DNA of 64,000 bases from the NCBI RefSeq assembly GCF_001426345.1, contig NZ_LMEM01000012.1, positions 133,501 to 197,500 of the forward strand. The letters are read 5' to 3'. The translations under genes were made by a program, and so were the position numbers. This DNA is from Devosia sp. Root436 (lineage in GTDB: Bacteria > Pseudomonadota > Alphaproteobacteria > Rhizobiales > Devosiaceae). Positions 7,935 to 18,822 of this stretch are shown piece by piece (positions within the stretch are counted from its first letter, which is position 1; every line of letters begins with the position of its first letter). The notes under the pieces were generated by a model. That model searched no databases. It was not told the origin of the DNA and saw nothing but the letters and a program-made list of their open reading frames with translations.

Positions 7935-8504
7935 TCAGCTTTCTTCTGGTGCGATTGTGTCGACAAAAGTGCCCCACGCCACCAACTGGCTCTCGCGCCG
8001 CTCCGGAAACAGTTGCCGATGTATGGCAAGCCCGTCGCCGGCGATCAGGATCAGTGCCGCAAGCCGTCCCCGCTCGGCCGGGGAAAAGCGGGTAGGCGCC
8101 AGCAATTCGAGCGCGGCGACGAAATTCTCCTCCGCCATGCGCACAAGGTGCGCCAGCCGGCGCCGCAGGTCGGGATCGGCCTGGGCACGGGCGACAAAGG
8201 CGAGATAGGCGCCCGCGAGGCCCGGATCGTCATCCATCTGCGCCGCCGTCTCGGCGCCCAGCGCCAACAGCCAGTCGCGCAGTGGCGTGCCCGGTTGCGG
8301 CCGCATACCGTCCATGCCGAGCAGGAAGGTCTCGAACGCCGCCAGCACGACGGCATTGAGCGTCTCGAAATGATGGAACACGTTGGCCTTGCTGACCCCC
8401 GCTTCGCGCGCCAGGCTGGCCGCCGTCAAACCGGCAGCCCCCTCACGCGCCAGCAGGCGCATCGCCGCCGCAACGATCTCGTCCCGCTTTCCGGCTCTGG
8501 GCAT
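7935..8504 (-). CDS. TetR/AcrR-family repressor
   Basis: A 189-residue regulator. The N-terminal helix-turn-helix is evident: RDEIVAAAMRLLAREGAAGLT then ASLAREAGVSKANVFHHFET, the classic TetR recognition helix. The C-terminal domain (about 80-185) is helical and diverse, as in other ligand-binding TetR proteins. ATG 8504 is chosen because GGAG lies 6 bases before it; two ATG/TTG codons slightly upstream fall inside or against that site. A palindrome ACCGATCGGT stands about 32-41 bases upstream. It most likely represses itself and the adjoining monooxygenase. Confidence 0.85.
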   Translation of the reverse strand: MPRAGKRDEIVAAAMRLLAREGAAGLTAASLAREAGVSKANVFHHFETLNAVVLAAFETFLLGMDGMRPQPGTPLRDWLLALGAETAAQMDDDPGLAGAYLAFVARAQADPDLRRRLAHLVRMAEENFVAALELLAPTRFSPAERGRLAALILIAGDGLAIHRQLFPERRESQLVAWGTFVDTIAPEES

Positions 8505-8535
8505 CAGCATCTCCAAAATGGCACTATACTGACCA

Positions 8536-8545
8536 ACCGATCGGT
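8536..8545. promoter_or_regulatory. probable TetR operator, ACCGATCGGT palindrome
   Basis: A perfect 10-base palindrome within TGACCAACCGATCGGTCA, centred about 36 bases upstream of the tetR start. The ACCG/CGGT arms are typical of TetR-family operators. Confidence 0.6.
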
Positions 8546-8548
8546 CAG

Positions 8549-8983
8549 CAACCCGACGAGGAGATTTTGTTGCCTGTGGGTAGGGTGGGTGAGGCAGGCG
8601 TATGGGGCCAAGGCCGGCAGTGTCTAGTCATGAGCATTGGGTTACGCGATGCTATCCCGGCATAGGCGAGATCCATCCTGAGAGGACACTGCGCTATCTC
8701 AAGACGGATTCCGGCTGGAGCCTGTCCTCGGGCGCGAGGCGAACCGGGGCCGGAATGACACCGTGTTTTTGAGCCAGGCACCTGTTGTAGGCCGCCCTGG
8801 GGCTGGGCGCGATTGCCGATTATCTCTGCTCATCCCCCGCCAAAGTGGGAATGACCGTTTCACTTGCGCCATTGCAAGGGTCAGTCCCGCTTTCGCGGGA
8901 ATGACCCGGCAAAGGTGAATAACCGGGTGACAATAAATGGCGCCACAGGACCTGAATGTCGATTGGCACAAAGTCCCGCCGGG
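8549..8983. repeat. 435-base intergenic region with GGGAATGAC-type palindromic repeats
   Basis: No credible gene. Several degenerate copies of a repeat whose core is TCCCGCTTTCGCGGGA occur here (best copy 8885-8900, followed by ATGACC; others around 8735-8760 and 8831-8855 keep GGGAATGAC or GGAATGACA). The same element recurs at 53802-53821. It is a common type of dispersed intergenic palindrome in alphaproteobacteria. Confidence 0.65.
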
Positions 8984-9379
8984 TCAGGGCCGCCTGGCCA
9001 CCAGGTCGATCTCCACCAGCGCCCCGACCGCCAAAGCGGTGACGCCGACCGTGGTCCGGGCGGGGAGTTTGCCTGGCTCGAAAAAGCTCGGCCACAGCGC
9101 ATTGAGCGCAGCATAGTCGCGCTCGAAGTGGGTGAGATAGATGCGGGCCATGGTGACGTGTTCGAGCCCAAGCCCGATACCGCCGAGCACGATCCTGAGA
9201 TTGTCGATCACGCGCATGGTCTGCGCCTCGATGCCATCCGGCAGGGGGGCATCGGGCGCTGCCGGATCGGTCGGCATCTGGCCGGTGACGAACACGAAGC
9301 CGTCGGTCTCGACGGCATGGGAAAAGGGGGCGACCGGCTGCGGGCCGGCCGCAACCAGGTGGTGGATCATTTCACTCAT
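8984..9379 (-). CDS. RidA/YjgF-family protein
   Basis: A 131-residue protein. It has the RidA fold signatures FSHAVETDGFVFVTGQMPTDP, QTMRVIDNLRIVLGGIGLGLEHV and the C-terminal GALVEIDLVA. The conserved Arg that contacts substrate carboxylates in canonical RidA (near ARTTVGVTAL) is present. The family hydrolyses reactive enamine/imine intermediates, but several subgroups act in specific pathways. ATG 9379 has GGAG six bases upstream, so the longer open frame to the right is not used. The gene stands alone, divergent from the DedA gene. Confidence 0.85.
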   Translation of the reverse strand: MSEMIHHLVAAGPQPVAPFSHAVETDGFVFVTGQMPTDPAAPDAPLPDGIEAQTMRVIDNLRIVLGGIGLGLEHVTMARIYLTHFERDYAALNALWPSFFEPGKLPARTTVGVTALAVGALVEIDLVARRP

Positions 9380-9487
9380 ATGACACTCCGGCGTGATAGA
9401 GCTTGAGCGTCGTCCCCGTCGCGGCGATAAGTCAATCTCCGGTGGGCGTTGCGCACCGTTCCTTGGCGCACCGGGACCATCAGCTTC

Positions 9488-10189
9488 ATGTTCGATATCT
9501 TCCACACCGTTTCGGCCTATCTCGAGAGCTTTCTCGACGCTATCTCGGGCAATTTCTGGCTGACTTTCTGGTTCATCTTCGCCGTGGCCATCGGCGAGGC
9601 GGTGTTCATCCTGGGACTCTTTGTGCCATCGACCCCTGTATTGCTGATGGCCGGCGGCATCATCGCCGAAGGCCGCCTGCCCTTCTGGGAAGTGTATTTT
9701 GCCGCTGTCATCGGCGCCATTATCGGCGACGCCATCTCCTATATGATCGGCCATTTCCTCAAGGACTCGATCAAGGAGATGTGGCCGTTCAGGAACCACA
9801 AGCCGCTGATTGCCCGCGGCGAAGTGTTTTTCGCCCGTCATGGCGGCAAGGCGGTGTTCATCGGCCGGTTCATTCCGGGCGTGAAGGCCGTCATCCCCGG
9901 CGTCGCCGGGATCATGGGCATGAAATACGGTCACTTCACCATCATCAACGTCACCTCGGCCTTTGTCTGGGCTGCGGCCCATATCCTGCCCGGCATGCTG
10001 CTGACTGCCTGGCTCAAGTCCATCGGGCTGTCGCTGGAACTGGTGATCGTCGTCGGCACCATCATCCTGGCGGCCTTATTCATGCTGGTGCACTACCACC
10101 GCCGCATCCTGCTGTTCTTCGCACCGTGGCTGGGTGGTTTCGGGCGATCCATCAAGGCCCGCTGGGGCGCCCAGGAACCGACGCACTGA
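9488..10189 (+). CDS. DedA-family inner-membrane protein
   Basis: A 233-residue membrane protein with about five hydrophobic segments. It shows IGEAVFILGLFVPSTPVLLMAGG (the acidic re-entrant segment) and FFARHGGKAVFIGRFIPGVKAVIPGVAGIMGM, matching the conserved GRFxP motif of DedA/UPF0056-like flippases for polyprenyl or glycerophospholipids. A DedA protein supports envelope integrity and peptide resistance. ATG 9488 is the first start that gives a sensible N-terminus; an upstream TTG is possible. A weak ribosome-binding site leaves the start uncertain. Confidence 0.8.
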   Translation: MFDIFHTVSAYLESFLDAISGNFWLTFWFIFAVAIGEAVFILGLFVPSTPVLLMAGGIIAEGRLPFWEVYFAAVIGAIIGDAISYMIGHFLKDSIKEMWPFRNHKPLIARGEVFFARHGGKAVFIGRFIPGVKAVIPGVAGIMGMKYGHFTIINVTSAFVWAAAHILPGMLLTAWLKSIGLSLELVIVVGTIILAALFMLVHYHRRILLFFAPWLGGFGRSIKARWGAQEPTH

Positions 10190-10255
10190 AACCGCCCGTG
10201 ACGATCACGAAGTGCTGCCTTGCAGGGTGAGGCAAAGAGGTCCACTCTAGCCGGC

Positions 10256-10819
10256 ATGCGCCGCTGGATTGCCCGTTTCCGGTTCGTCATCGCCCTTGCC
10301 GGGCCGCTCACCGCGTTTGCCCTGGTGCTGCCCGCAACGGCCCAGACCGGAGAGGACGCCGCGCTCGATGCGCTGTTTGCCGAGCTACGCACGGCCCCCG
10401 ATGCCGCCACGGCGCAGCGCATAGCCAACCAGATATGGGACGAGTGGACGCATCCGGATGACTTCATCCTCTATACGAGCATGATCGACGTGCTGGAGAT
10501 GCGCCAGCGCCGTAGCCCCGCCGACGTTATCGCCCTGCTGGACCATATCCTGGACGGCCATCCCACCTATGCCGAAGCCTGGAACCAGCGGGCGACGATG
10601 TATTTCATGCAGGGCGACTATGAGCGCTCACTCGCCGATATCGAAAGGACGCTGGAACTGGAACCGCGCCATTTCGGAGCCCTGGCCGGCAAGGCCATCA
10701 TCTATCTCGAACTCGACCAGCGGGACCTGGCGCTGGAGGCGATCACCGCGGCGCTGGCCATTCACCCGTTTCTCGCCGAAAAGGCCCTCTTTCCGGAACT
10801 GAACGCCCTGCCTATCTAG
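10256..10819 (+). CDS. secreted tetratricopeptide-repeat protein
   Basis: A 187-residue protein that starts with a signal peptide (MRRWIARFRF then FVIALAGPLTAFALVLPATA, cleavage near AQT). The mature part has TPR helices: DHILDGHPTYAEAWNQRATMYFMQGDYERSLADIERTL and FGALAGKAIIYLELDQRDLALEAI. Proteins of this short form with one to three TPR units are frequent in Rhizobiales, without known partners. ATG 10256 was chosen because it begins the signal peptide directly. It lies 13 bases before a small acetyltransferase gene. Confidence 0.75.
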   Translation: MRRWIARFRFVIALAGPLTAFALVLPATAQTGEDAALDALFAELRTAPDAATAQRIANQIWDEWTHPDDFILYTSMIDVLEMRQRRSPADVIALLDHILDGHPTYAEAWNQRATMYFMQGDYERSLADIERTLELEPRHFGALAGKAIIYLELDQRDLALEAITAALAIHPFLAEKALFPELNALPI

Positions 10820-10832
10820 CCTTGGAACCACA

Positions 10833-11129
10833 ATGACCGATACCGAACTCACCGTCACCCGCGAGGATGGCCCGACGCGCGGCCGCTATCTCATCCGCCT
10901 TGCGCCGGGCTTCGAGGCGGAAATGACCTTCAGCAAGAGCGCCGACGGCACCATCACCATCGACCATACCGGCGTGCCACCGGAATATGAGGGGCGCGGT
11001 ATCGCGGCAAAGCTGGTGAACAGAGCCATATCAGATGCGCGCGAGCAGGGATTCAAGATCGTCCCGGTCTGCTCCTATGTGGTCGCCCAGTTCCGCCGCC
11101 ACCCCGAATGGGCCGACCTGCGCGCCTGA
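10833..11129 (+). CDS. small GNAT acetyltransferase (YjdJ-like)
   Basis: A 98-residue protein of the minimal GNAT type. It has IDHTGVPPEYEGRGIAAKLVNRAISDAREQGFKIVPVCSYVVAQFRRHPEW in pieces: EGRGIA is the acetyl-CoA pyrophosphate loop, and the VCSYV..F..HPEW ending is diagnostic of the YjdJ/NATD1 group. Substrate is unknown. Probably co-transcribed with the TPR gene; it abuts the convergent LprI-like gene with no gap. Confidence 0.8.
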   Translation: MTDTELTVTREDGPTRGRYLIRLAPGFEAEMTFSKSADGTITIDHTGVPPEYEGRGIAAKLVNRAISDAREQGFKIVPVCSYVVAQFRRHPEWADLRA

Positions 11130-12182
11130 TCACCAGCCGAAGCGCACCTGATCCTGCGTCTCGGCCTTGATGGCATCGAGCTTTTCCCAGGGAATGGTGA
11201 TGGTCGGCGCCCCATAGGCATAGGCCGAGACCTCATAGGGCTGGAATTGAATGACCAGGCCATAGTCGTTGGAAAGGTCCCAGCGGCTCGGCTCCACCAC
11301 GATCTCGGCAATGTCGCCGGCCGCTTCCACCTGCAGCCATTCGGCCGGATGCTCGGCCTGCAACTGCGCCCAGGCAGCCTCGACCAGGGTGTTGGCCCAA
11401 TCGTCACCGGCAAAGATATCGCCGGCGACCAGCCCGCGATCCTCGGCCGTGAGGTAATGCAGGTAGCTGATGCTCCAATTGCCATGCGCCGCGCCGTGGC
11501 CATACCAATAGGTGTTGACCGCAAGCGTGATGCGGCCGCTGCCGCCCAGTTCCTTGACCGCGAGCTTGACGCTGGTATCGGACGATGGATCGAGATCGCC
11601 GATCTCCCCGCCACCGGCCGGCGACAGGATGTCGGACTGGTTGGAAGCCATGTCCATCACGTAGCGATTGAAGGCCTCGGCCAGGGGATCGTCGGCATCG
11701 AGCAGCGGCATGACCAGCTCGTGGCTCGCCACCTTCCAGTATGAATCGGGATTGTCCGCCTCATTGGGATCCGGCAATGCGCCATAGATGGCCTTGATGA
11801 AGAATCGGTGCCCCTCGATCATGCGGCTCTGTTCCAGTGCGCCGCTGCGGGTGTTGAACTTCTCGACGAGGCACGAACCGTTATTTTCGCTGTAACGGCC
11901 GCTGGTCATCGGCTGGGCGTCATCGGTGCAGGCGCGCTGGGCGTAGTCGAGCCAGTTGCGCTGGTCGGCGCGCATCAGCACCACCGAGTCCTTGGTCAAC
12001 CCGCCGGTGGCGGTGGCGAAGGACTTGGCCAGCCGGTCATCGGCCGTCGACAGCTCGGGAATGTCGCAGATGGCATGCTCGAAAGGCGTGCCGGCCTTGC
12101 TGCAATCGAAGCTGGCGGCGGCGGCCGGCATGGCGAACAGCGCCAGCAGGGTTGCGGGAATGAGGATGCGGGACAGGTACAT
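11130..12182 (-). CDS. secreted LprI-like plus DUF3298-like protein
   Basis: A 350-residue exported protein. After a signal peptide (MYLSRILIPATLLALFAMPAAAA) comes an LprI/DUF1311 segment: FDCSKAGTPFEHAICDIPELSTADDRLAKSF and VLMRADQRNWLDYAQRAC. The C-terminal half (about 120-345) resembles the DUF3298/RsiV domain, with FNRYVMDMA, VNTYWYGHGAAHGNWSISYLHYL and a final Tyr/Phe-rich segment. LprI-type domains occur in lysozyme inhibitors; DUF3298 binds lysozyme in RsiV. A role in dealing with lysozyme or cell-wall hydrolases is therefore suggested, not shown. ATG 12182 follows GAGG at good spacing. Confidence 0.75.
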   Translation of the reverse strand: MYLSRILIPATLLALFAMPAAAASFDCSKAGTPFEHAICDIPELSTADDRLAKSFATATGGLTKDSVVLMRADQRNWLDYAQRACTDDAQPMTSGRYSENNGSCLVEKFNTRSGALEQSRMIEGHRFFIKAIYGALPDPNEADNPDSYWKVASHELVMPLLDADDPLAEAFNRYVMDMASNQSDILSPAGGGEIGDLDPSSDTSVKLAVKELGGSGRITLAVNTYWYGHGAAHGNWSISYLHYLTAEDRGLVAGDIFAGDDWANTLVEAAWAQLQAEHPAEWLQVEAAGDIAEIVVEPSRWDLSNDYGLVIQFQPYEVSAYAYGAPTITIPWEKLDAIKAETQDQVRFGW

Positions 12183-12241
12183 GGCGAAACCTCGGCTGGA
12201 GCTGGCTTGACGCTGGCAGGTGGCCGCCGCCACGTCAACCG

Positions 12242-14008
<1,767 letters not shown>

Positions 14009-14144
14009 CAGGATCAGTCCTTGGGGAGACCGCTCCGACACTGTTAGCCCGTACCCCTCTAGAGTTCGTTAATAAAGTGCTGATGCGCGCGAGACGTGAA
14101 CCCGCCGGCGGGTCAGCACGTTCTGCCCCCGAGAGGAGACCGCA

Positions 14145-14591
14145 ATGACCAAGCTCGAAACCAAAGTCCGCGCCTTGTTCGACGCCTATGCAAAGCGCAG
14201 CGACGACGCTCTGCAGGACCCGCCCAAGGAAGATATCGATGGCGTCGTCGGCGCCTTTGCGCCCTTCTTCGTCGAATCGAGCCCACGCGGCGTCATCGGC
14301 GGCGCCAATGACGACCGGTTCCGCGCGATGATTCCCCAGGGCTTTGCGCGCTACCGCCAGGTCGGCGGCAAGCATATGACGGTCAAAGGGCTCAAGGTCA
14401 TCGAGCTCGACCACTGCCATGCCGTGGCCGATGTCGACTGGGACTTCGCCTATACCAACAAGGCCGGCCAGAGCGGCCATGTGACCTTCACCAATTTCTA
14501 CTTCGTCACCGTGGCCGGCGGCACGGCCAAAGTGTTCGGCTATGTGACGCCCGACGAGGAGCAGGCGATGAAGGACCACGGCCTGGTCTAG
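14145..14591 (+). CDS. SnoaL/NTF2-like protein
   Basis: A 148-residue protein starting after a strong GAGAGGAG site. The pattern KVRALFDAYAKRS, VVGAFAPFFVESSPRG, KVIELDHCHAVADVDWDFAY and GHVTFTNFYFVTVAGG fits the cone-shaped NTF2/SnoaL fold with its strand of alternating hydrophobics. No catalytic residues typical of a named enzyme are evident, so function is unknown. It converges with the esterase gene; the two stops share CTAG. Confidence 0.6.
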   Translation: MTKLETKVRALFDAYAKRSDDALQDPPKEDIDGVVGAFAPFFVESSPRGVIGGANDDRFRAMIPQGFARYRQVGGKHMTVKGLKVIELDHCHAVADVDWDFAYTNKAGQSGHVTFTNFYFVTVAGGTAKVFGYVTPDEEQAMKDHGLV

Positions 14592-15205
14592 GCGCGGATC
14601 GTGGCCAGCCCGCTGAGGAAAGCCTGCGTCTCGCGCAATTCCTCGGGCCGCAATTCGTGGCCGCCCTGATGCCAGAATAGCGACGTCTCGGCACCATGGC
14701 CGGCGAAATAGTCGCTGAGCCCCTGGGTCACGGCAGCCGGTGCCATCGGATCGCGCGTCCCCGCGGTGATCAGCACGCGCTTGCCGGTGAAATCGGCCTG
14801 GGGCGGGAAGAAGGGGATCAGCGGGTGCATCAGCACCGTGGCATCGAACAGCCCGGGTGACGCGAACTGCATGGCGGCCAGGATATTGGCGCCATTGGAA
14901 TAGCCCAGCCCCACCACCTGTCGCGGCGCGCCCTCGGCTTTGCGCGCCACCACAAATGCCGTCATCGCCGCAGTGCGCAGGCGCAGGTCATCCATGTCGT
15001 AGACGCCCTCGCCGCTGCGCCGGAAATAGCGCAACGCCCCGCCCTCGCTGACATCGCCGCGCGGCGCGACGACGCGCGCGCCAGCCAGCAATTCGCCCGC
15101 CACGTCGAAGAACTGGTTTTCATCGCCGCCCGTGCCGTGAAACACCAGGAACAGCGGCGCGTGCTCAGCGGCGCCTTTGCTTTCGCGATAGTGATAATTG
15201 GCCAT
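14588..15205 (-). CDS. alpha/beta-hydrolase, phospholipase/carboxylesterase type
   Basis: A 205-residue serine hydrolase. FLVFHGTGGDENQFF gives the oxyanion loop, VVGLGYSNGANIL the nucleophile elbow (Ser in GYSNG), TAGTRDPMAP the acid and WHQGGHEL the catalytic His, the order of the YpfH/carboxylesterase group that hydrolyses small esters. ATG 15205 is preceded by AGGAGA at a good distance. Divergent from sdaA. Confidence 0.8.
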   Translation of the reverse strand: MANYHYRESKGAAEHAPLFLVFHGTGGDENQFFDVAGELLAGARVVAPRGDVSEGGALRYFRRSGEGVYDMDDLRLRTAAMTAFVVARKAEGAPRQVVGLGYSNGANILAAMQFASPGLFDATVLMHPLIPFFPPQADFTGKRVLITAGTRDPMAPAAVTQGLSDYFAGHGAETSLFWHQGGHELRPEELRETQAFLSGLATIRA

Positions 15206-15320
15206 GCCCGATCTCCTGCAATTCGTGTTGGCCAGGATATCGGCCACCTGTCCGCCCGGCACAACCGGCTCCGGCGCCACGCACTGTTGCCGTTTGCGGA
15301 ACAATGGGGGTTCATGCACA

Positions 15321-16724
15321 ATGGCTCATATGTTTCTTTCGATTTTCGACGTGTTCAAGATCGGCATCGGGCCATCCAGCTCCCATACGATGGGACCGAT
15401 GACCGCTGCGCGGCGTTTCCTCGACGAATTGAAGGACAATCGCTGGCCCCATGCCGCCAACGCCCGCCCCGCCGCGCTGACGGCAAGCCTGCATGGCTCG
15501 CTGGCCTTTACCGGCATCGGCCATGGCAGCGGCCGCGCCGTCGTCCTGGGCCTGTGCGGCGAAGACCCCAGGACCGTCGATCCGAACGGCATGGACGCCA
15601 TCGTGGCCGGCGTCGAAGCCAGCGGCAAGGTGCATCCGCAGGGCCACCCGGCCTATCGCTTCCGCCCGGCGGTCGATCTGGTGTTCGACAAGCGTAACGC
15701 CCTGCCCGGTCATCCCAACGGCCTGCAATTTGCCGCCTATGACGGCGATGGCCAATTGCTGCTGCGCCGGGCCTATTATTCCATCGGCGGCGGCTTCGTG
15801 GTCAGCGCCGAGGAGCTGGATGCCATCAAGGATGCCTCGCCTCGCCAGGCCGACGTACCCTATCCCTTCGCCCATGCCGGAGACATGCTTGATATGGCCG
15901 CAGCATCAGGGCTTTCCATTGCCGGCATGAAACGCGCCAATGAGGAAGCCAGCCGCAGCCGCGCCGCGCTCGACCGCGGCATCGACGAAATCTGGACCGT
16001 GATGAGCGCCTGCATCGACCGTGGCGTCAGCCAGGACGGCATCATGCCCGGCGGGCTCAACGTCAAGCGCCGGGCGCGGGGCATCTTCAACCAGCTCGAC
16101 GCGCAGTGGCAGCGGAACGAGCTGACCCCGCTGATGGCCAATGACTGGCTGAGCCTTTATGCCATGGCCGTCAACGAAGAAAATGCCGCCGGCGGCCGCG
16201 TGGTCACCGCCCCAACCAATGGCGCCGCCGGCGTCATCCCCGCGGTGATGAAATATTTCCTCAAGTTCAACGCCGCCGCTGGCCCGCAAGCGGTGCGCGA
16301 CTATCTGCTGACCGCGGCCGCCGTGGGCGGCATCATCAAGCACAATGCCTCGATCTCGGGCGCCGAGGTGGGGTGCCAGGGCGAAGTCGGCTCCGCCTCG
16401 GCCATGGCCGCCGCCGGCCTCTGCGCCATCATGGGCGGCACCCCCGCCCAAGTGGAAAACGCCGCCGAAATCGCGCTGGAACACCATCTCGGCATGACCT
16501 GCGACCCGGTCGCGGGGCTGGTGCAGATCCCCTGCATCGAACGCAACGCCTTCGGCGCCGTCAAAGCCGTCACCGCCGCCTCCCTCGCCCTCAAGGGCGA
16601 CGGCACCCACGCCGTCCCGCTCGACGCCTGTATCGAGACGATGCGCCAGACGGGGCTGGACATGAGCGAGCGGTACAAGGAAACGAGCCTTGCGGGACTG
16701 GCGGTGAATGTGGTGGCGTGCTGA
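15321..16724 (+). CDS. sdaA: L-serine ammonia-lyase (iron-sulfur type)
   Basis: A 467-residue single-chain enzyme converting L-serine to pyruvate and ammonia. [24 protein letters not shown] opens the beta domain; the catalytic alpha domain has [38 protein letters not shown] and [22 protein letters not shown], whose three Cys hold the 4Fe-4S cluster. Length equals E. coli SdaA. ATG 15321 has a G-rich site about 11 bases before it; ATG 15330 is an alternative that removes three residues. It ends the housekeeping segment before the polysaccharide locus. Confidence 0.93.
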   Translation: MAHMFLSIFDVFKIGIGPSSSHTMGPMTAARRFLDELKDNRWPHAANARPAALTASLHGSLAFTGIGHGSGRAVVLGLCGEDPRTVDPNGMDAIVAGVEASGKVHPQGHPAYRFRPAVDLVFDKRNALPGHPNGLQFAAYDGDGQLLLRRAYYSIGGGFVVSAEELDAIKDASPRQADVPYPFAHAGDMLDMAAASGLSIAGMKRANEEASRSRAALDRGIDEIWTVMSACIDRGVSQDGIMPGGLNVKRRARGIFNQLDAQWQRNELTPLMANDWLSLYAMAVNEENAAGGRVVTAPTNGAAGVIPAVMKYFLKFNAAAGPQAVRDYLLTAAAVGGIIKHNASISGAEVGCQGEVGSASAMAAAGLCAIMGGTPAQVENAAEIALEHHLGMTCDPVAGLVQIPCIERNAFGAVKAVTAASLALKGDGTHAVPLDACIETMRQTGLDMSERYKETSLAGLAVNVVAC

Positions 16725-16868
16725 CTTTCCGCAATTGCCGATTGCGCCTCACAATCGACTTAAGTACATGGACAAGGTGACTTGCCGTAAGAACTCATTC
16801 ATAGTCTCATGAGATTCAAGCGGTCGATTTGCCGTGTTCCCACATCAGCATCAGCAACCAGGTTCTCC

Positions 16869-17978
16869 GTGACGATACCGTTCTTCAACTACCCGGCGCT
16901 TTTCAGCGATCAGGAAGCGAAATTTGTTGAGATTTTCAAGACGGTAGGCAGGCGCGGCGCCTTCATCATGCAGGATGACCTGCGCAAGTTTGAAGAACGG
17001 GTCGCCGCCTATTCTGGCGCCGCTCACGCCATTGGCGTTGCCAACGCGACGGACGGGCTTGAATTGCTGCTTTCAGCGGGCGGCATCGGGCCCGGCGACG
17101 AAGTGATCTTCTGCTCGCACACCATGGTCGCCACTGCCGGCGCGATCCACTCCGTCGGTGCGACGCCGGTACCGGCCGAAGTTGGCGCCGATCACCTGAT
17201 CGACGTCGACAAGATCGAGTCGCTGATTACCGAGCGGACGCGCGCCATTATGCCCACCCAGCTCAATGGCCGGGTAGCCGATATGGACAAGATCCTGGCG
17301 ATCACCAGCAAGCATAAGCTGGATCTCTACGAGGACGCGGCCCAGGGACTTGGCGCCAGCTACAAGGGACGGTTTGCAGGCACGTTCGGCAAGGGTGGCT
17401 GCATCAGTTTCTACCCTGCGAAAAATCTCGGCTGTTTCGGCGACGGTGGCCTGGTGCTGACCAACGACACCAAGCTCTACCACGCCATGATGGCCATGCG
17501 CGATCACGGCCGCGACCCGCAGACCGGCGACATCGTCGGCTGGGGGCGCAACAGCCGGCTCGACAATCTGCAGGCCGCGATTCTGGCGCATCTGTTCGAG
17601 GACTATGACGGCATCGTCGCCCGCCGCCGCGCCATTGCCGCGCGCTACGATCAGCGCCTCAAGCGCATCAACAGCCTGGTGCTCCCGCCGCCACCCGATG
17701 CGGACCCCGAGCGCTTCGATGTCTTCCAGAATTACGAGATCGAGGCCGACCGCCGCGACGACCTAAAGGCGCATCTGAGCGCCAATGGCATCGGGACACT
17801 GATACAATGGGGCGGCAAGGCCGTTCATCAGTACCCTGCCCTCAAGCTGTCGGCGCGGTTGCCTCATACCGAGACGCTGATGGCACGCATGATCATGCTG
17901 CCGCTCAACCTGTCGATCACCGATGACGAGGTTGATGCAGTCTGCGATGCCATCGAAAGCTTCTACGCCCATGGATGA
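16869..17978 (+). CDS. DegT/DnrJ/EryC1-type PLP sugar aminotransferase
   Basis: A 369-residue PLP enzyme. ANATDGLELLLSAGGIGPGDEVIFCSHTMVATAGAI is the cofactor-phosphate region, LDLYEDAAQGLGASYKGR carries the Asp that pairs with the PLP nitrogen, and SFYPAKNLGCFGDGG has the Schiff-base Lys (about 185). These enzymes aminate keto-sugar nucleotides. GTG 16869 gives a normal N-terminus, while the frame is open to an ATG at 16809. It overlaps the next gene by 8 bases, so it is coupled to the split transketolase and is likely part of the same sugar-making step. The exact sugar is unknown. Confidence 0.85.
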   Translation: MTIPFFNYPALFSDQEAKFVEIFKTVGRRGAFIMQDDLRKFEERVAAYSGAAHAIGVANATDGLELLLSAGGIGPGDEVIFCSHTMVATAGAIHSVGATPVPAEVGADHLIDVDKIESLITERTRAIMPTQLNGRVADMDKILAITSKHKLDLYEDAAQGLGASYKGRFAGTFGKGGCISFYPAKNLGCFGDGGLVLTNDTKLYHAMMAMRDHGRDPQTGDIVGWGRNSRLDNLQAAILAHLFEDYDGIVARRRAIAARYDQRLKRINSLVLPPPPDADPERFDVFQNYEIEADRRDDLKAHLSANGIGTLIQWGGKAVHQYPALKLSARLPHTETLMARMIMLPLNLSITDDEVDAVCDAIESFYAHG

Positions 17979-18819
17979 GCCACATGGTTCCAACCGCCTG
18001 GGTTGGAACACCCTGGACGAACTTGCCCTGAATATCCGCCGCGACGCGGTGCAGATGACGCATCTGGGCAAGAGTTCCCACATCGGCTCGGTGCTGTCGA
18101 TCGCCGATATCCTGGCAGTGCTGTATGGGTCGTTCCTGAACGTGGACCCGGCCTTTCCGCGCAAACCGGACAGGGACCGTTTCATCCTGAGCAAGGGGCA
18201 TGCGGGCGCCGGTGTCTATGCAGCACTGGCCGAATGCGGTTTTTTCCCCATCGACGACCTCAAGCGCCACTACCAGGATGGCTCGAACCTGTCGGGTCAC
18301 GTATCGCACAAGGGTATAGCGGGCGTGGAGTTTTCCACCGGCTCGCTCGGCCATGGACTGCCGGTGGCGACCGGCATGGCGCTGGCAGCCAAGCTCAGCG
18401 GCTTGGACCATCGCGTCGTCGCGCTGTTGAGTGACGGCGAATGCGACGAAGGCTCCAATTGGGAAGCCTTCCTGTTCGCCGGCCACAACAAGCTGGACAA
18501 CCTGGTCGTGGTCATCGACTACAACAAGCTGCAAAGCCTCAAGCCGGTATCCGAGACCCTGGCGCTGGAGCCGTTCGCCGACAAATTGCGTGCGTTCAAC
18601 TGGGCAGTCGAGGAAGTCGACGGGCACGATATCGAGGCTCTTCAGGCCGTGTTCGGCAGGATTCCGTTCAAGACCGGCATGCCGAGCGTGGTGCTGGCTC
18701 ACACCACCAAGGGCAAGGGCATCAGTTTCATGGAAAATTCTGTGCTCTGGCACTACCGGACTGCCCAGGGCGACGAATACACCGCCGCAATGGCCGAACT
18801 CGCTGACAGGCAGGACTGA
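17971..18819 (+). CDS. transketolase, N-terminal (ThDP-binding) subunit
   Basis: A 282-residue protein equal to the first domain of transketolase. SSHIGSVLSIADILAVLYG, LSKGHAGAGVYAALAECGFF, EFSTGSLGHGLPVATGMA and the ThDP-binding LLSDGECDEGSNWEAFLFA (GDG-like motif with downstream N) are all intact. The missing pyrimidine-binding domain is supplied by the next gene. Split transketolases are usual in archaea and in some sugar or antibiotic clusters, whereas the central-metabolism bacterial enzyme is one chain. Its overlap with the aminotransferase gene suggests a dedicated role in building a polysaccharide sugar. Confidence 0.85.
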   Translation: MDEPHGSNRLGWNTLDELALNIRRDAVQMTHLGKSSHIGSVLSIADILAVLYGSFLNVDPAFPRKPDRDRFILSKGHAGAGVYAALAECGFFPIDDLKRHYQDGSNLSGHVSHKGIAGVEFSTGSLGHGLPVATGMALAAKLSGLDHRVVALLSDGECDEGSNWEAFLFAGHNKLDNLVVVIDYNKLQSLKPVSETLALEPFADKLRAFNWAVEEVDGHDIEALQAVFGRIPFKTGMPSVVLAHTTKGKGISFMENSVLWHYRTAQGDEYTAAMAELADRQD

Positions 18820-18822
18820 ACA

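Noticed and set aside
15206..15320. Riboswitch upstream of sdaA
   Set aside because: The gap is only about 115 bases and no conserved riboswitch core could be recognised.
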